Source: Bordetella parapertussis (lineage in GTDB: Bacteria; Pseudomonadota; Gammaproteobacteria; Burkholderiales; Burkholderiaceae_C). From it: DNA of 5,222 nucleotides. The translations under genes were made by a program, and so were the position numbers. Shown in pieces: positions 4,930 to 5,222 of this stretch; position 1 is the stretch's first letter; every line of letters begins with the position of its first letter. Below the pieces are notes generated by a model. That model made no database searches. It saw only the letters and a program-made list of their open reading frames with translations, and had not been told where the DNA came from. The DNA is taken from positions 1 to 5,222 of the forward strand of contig CALQBT020000225.1 in the NCBI GenBank assembly GCA_943328885.2, written 5' to 3'.

Positions 4930-5222
4930 ATGCGGTCTCTTGCAAAACAGCCGGCCCAGCGATGGACCCGGCGAGGCCTTCTCGCCACGCTGTGGCTGCT
5001 CGGTGGCGGCGCGGCACAGGCCCAGGCTTGGCCGGCCAGGCCTTTGCGCCTGGTCGTCGACTTCGCGCCGGGTGGTGCAGCCGGCTACGTGGCGCGCACG
5101 ATCGCTGACCCGCTGACCCGCTGGCGCGAGCGCTGGGCCAGAGCGTGGCGGTGGAAAACCGCGCCGGTGCTGGCAGCAGCCTGGACGCTGTCGACACTGA
5201 AATCTGCTCCAATGCGGCATCC
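4930..5222 (+). pseudogene. Tripartite tricarboxylate transporter substrate-binding protein (Bug/TctC family), 5' part, frameshifted
   Basis: This is the start of a periplasmic solute-binding protein gene of the Bug family (usually about 320 residues), cut by the window end. From ATG 4930 there is a signal peptide with a Tat-like motif TRRGLLA (residues 13-19), a hydrophobic core LWLLGGGAAQ and a likely cleavage after AQA (33). The Bug N-terminal signature WPARPLRLVVDFAPGG (34-49) and VARTIADPLT (54-63) follow. Similarity then stops in this frame and resumes in another frame as ADPLARALGQSVAVENRAGAGSS, the next conserved Bug segment, with LGQ starting at 5133. Removing one copy of an 8-bp duplication (5104-5119) rejoins both parts without a gap (RTIADPLARALGQ). 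The family's conserved Asp in PGGxxD is Gly52 here. The last 35 or so bases no longer resemble the family. Without a read error, the product would be non-functional. Such proteins bind carboxylic acids for TctAB-type or other uptake, or for sensing; the ligand is unknown. Confidence 0.72.
5104..5119 (+). repeat. Exact 8-bp tandem duplication (GCTGACCC twice) causing a frameshift
   Basis: The two copies are at 5104-5111 and 5112-5119, followed by a partial third (GCTG at 5120-5123). With one copy, the frame reads RTIADPLARALGQSVAVEN continuously, as expected for a Bug protein. With two copies the frame is lost. Slipped-strand duplication or a sequencing or assembly error would both give this pattern. 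Confidence 0.85.

Noticed and set aside
5104..5135. Programmed ribosomal frameshift in the Bug gene
   Set aside because: There is no slippery heptamer or stimulatory structure. An exact 8-bp duplication fully explains the frame change.
4636..5220. Minus-strand open frames of 194 and 124 codons across the right end
   Set aside because: They are antisense to the MDR gene and the Bug gene and show no domain features.

Overview
The window is GC-rich, densely coded chromosomal DNA. Organisation and protein families point to a beta-proteobacterium of the Burkholderiales (Comamonadaceae or Alcaligenaceae type). The strongest hint is a Bug/TctC-type periplasmic binding protein gene at the right edge, a family greatly expanded in those bacteria. 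The others are an SsuC/TauC-like ABC permease, a stand-alone MetE-like methyltransferase and a crotonase/quinone-oxidoreductase gene pair. This is inference; no rRNA or tRNA is present to fix the taxon.

Layout, left to right. (1) Positions 1-259, +: C-terminal end of an ABC transporter permease. (2) 306-1343, +: a one-domain MetE-like methyltransferase with all four expected zinc ligands, 46 nt behind the permease and probably in the same transcript. (3) A 44-nt convergent gap at 1344-1387 with GC-rich hairpins. (4) 1388-2419, -: an aldo/keto reductase with an intact catalytic tetrad. (5) 2508-2861, -: a small DOPA 4,5-dioxygenase-family protein with a GTG start, probably co-transcribed with the reductase. 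(6) A 221-nt divergent intergenic region at 2862-3082 with two inverted repeats about three helical turns apart. (7) 3083-3889, +: a crotonase-fold protein lacking both glutamates of canonical enoyl-CoA hydratase. (8) 3918-4892, +: a zinc-free quinone oxidoreductase-type MDR protein. (9) 4930 to the window end, +: the start of a Bug/TctC solute-binding protein gene, broken by an exact 8-bp tandem duplication and preceded by a different 8-bp unit repeated three times where its ribosome binding site should be.

The two divergent groups (dioxygenase-like and reductase leftwards; crotonase, MDR reductase and solute-binding protein rightwards) resemble an accessory catabolic cluster for an imported organic acid processed as a CoA thioester. 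The substrate cannot be read from the sequence. The permease and MetE-like pair on the left is probably a separate unit. No CRISPR array, RNA gene, complete mobile element or clear defence system is visible. The most noteworthy signals are the broken Bug gene with its two 8-bp repeats, and the atypical crotonase active site.
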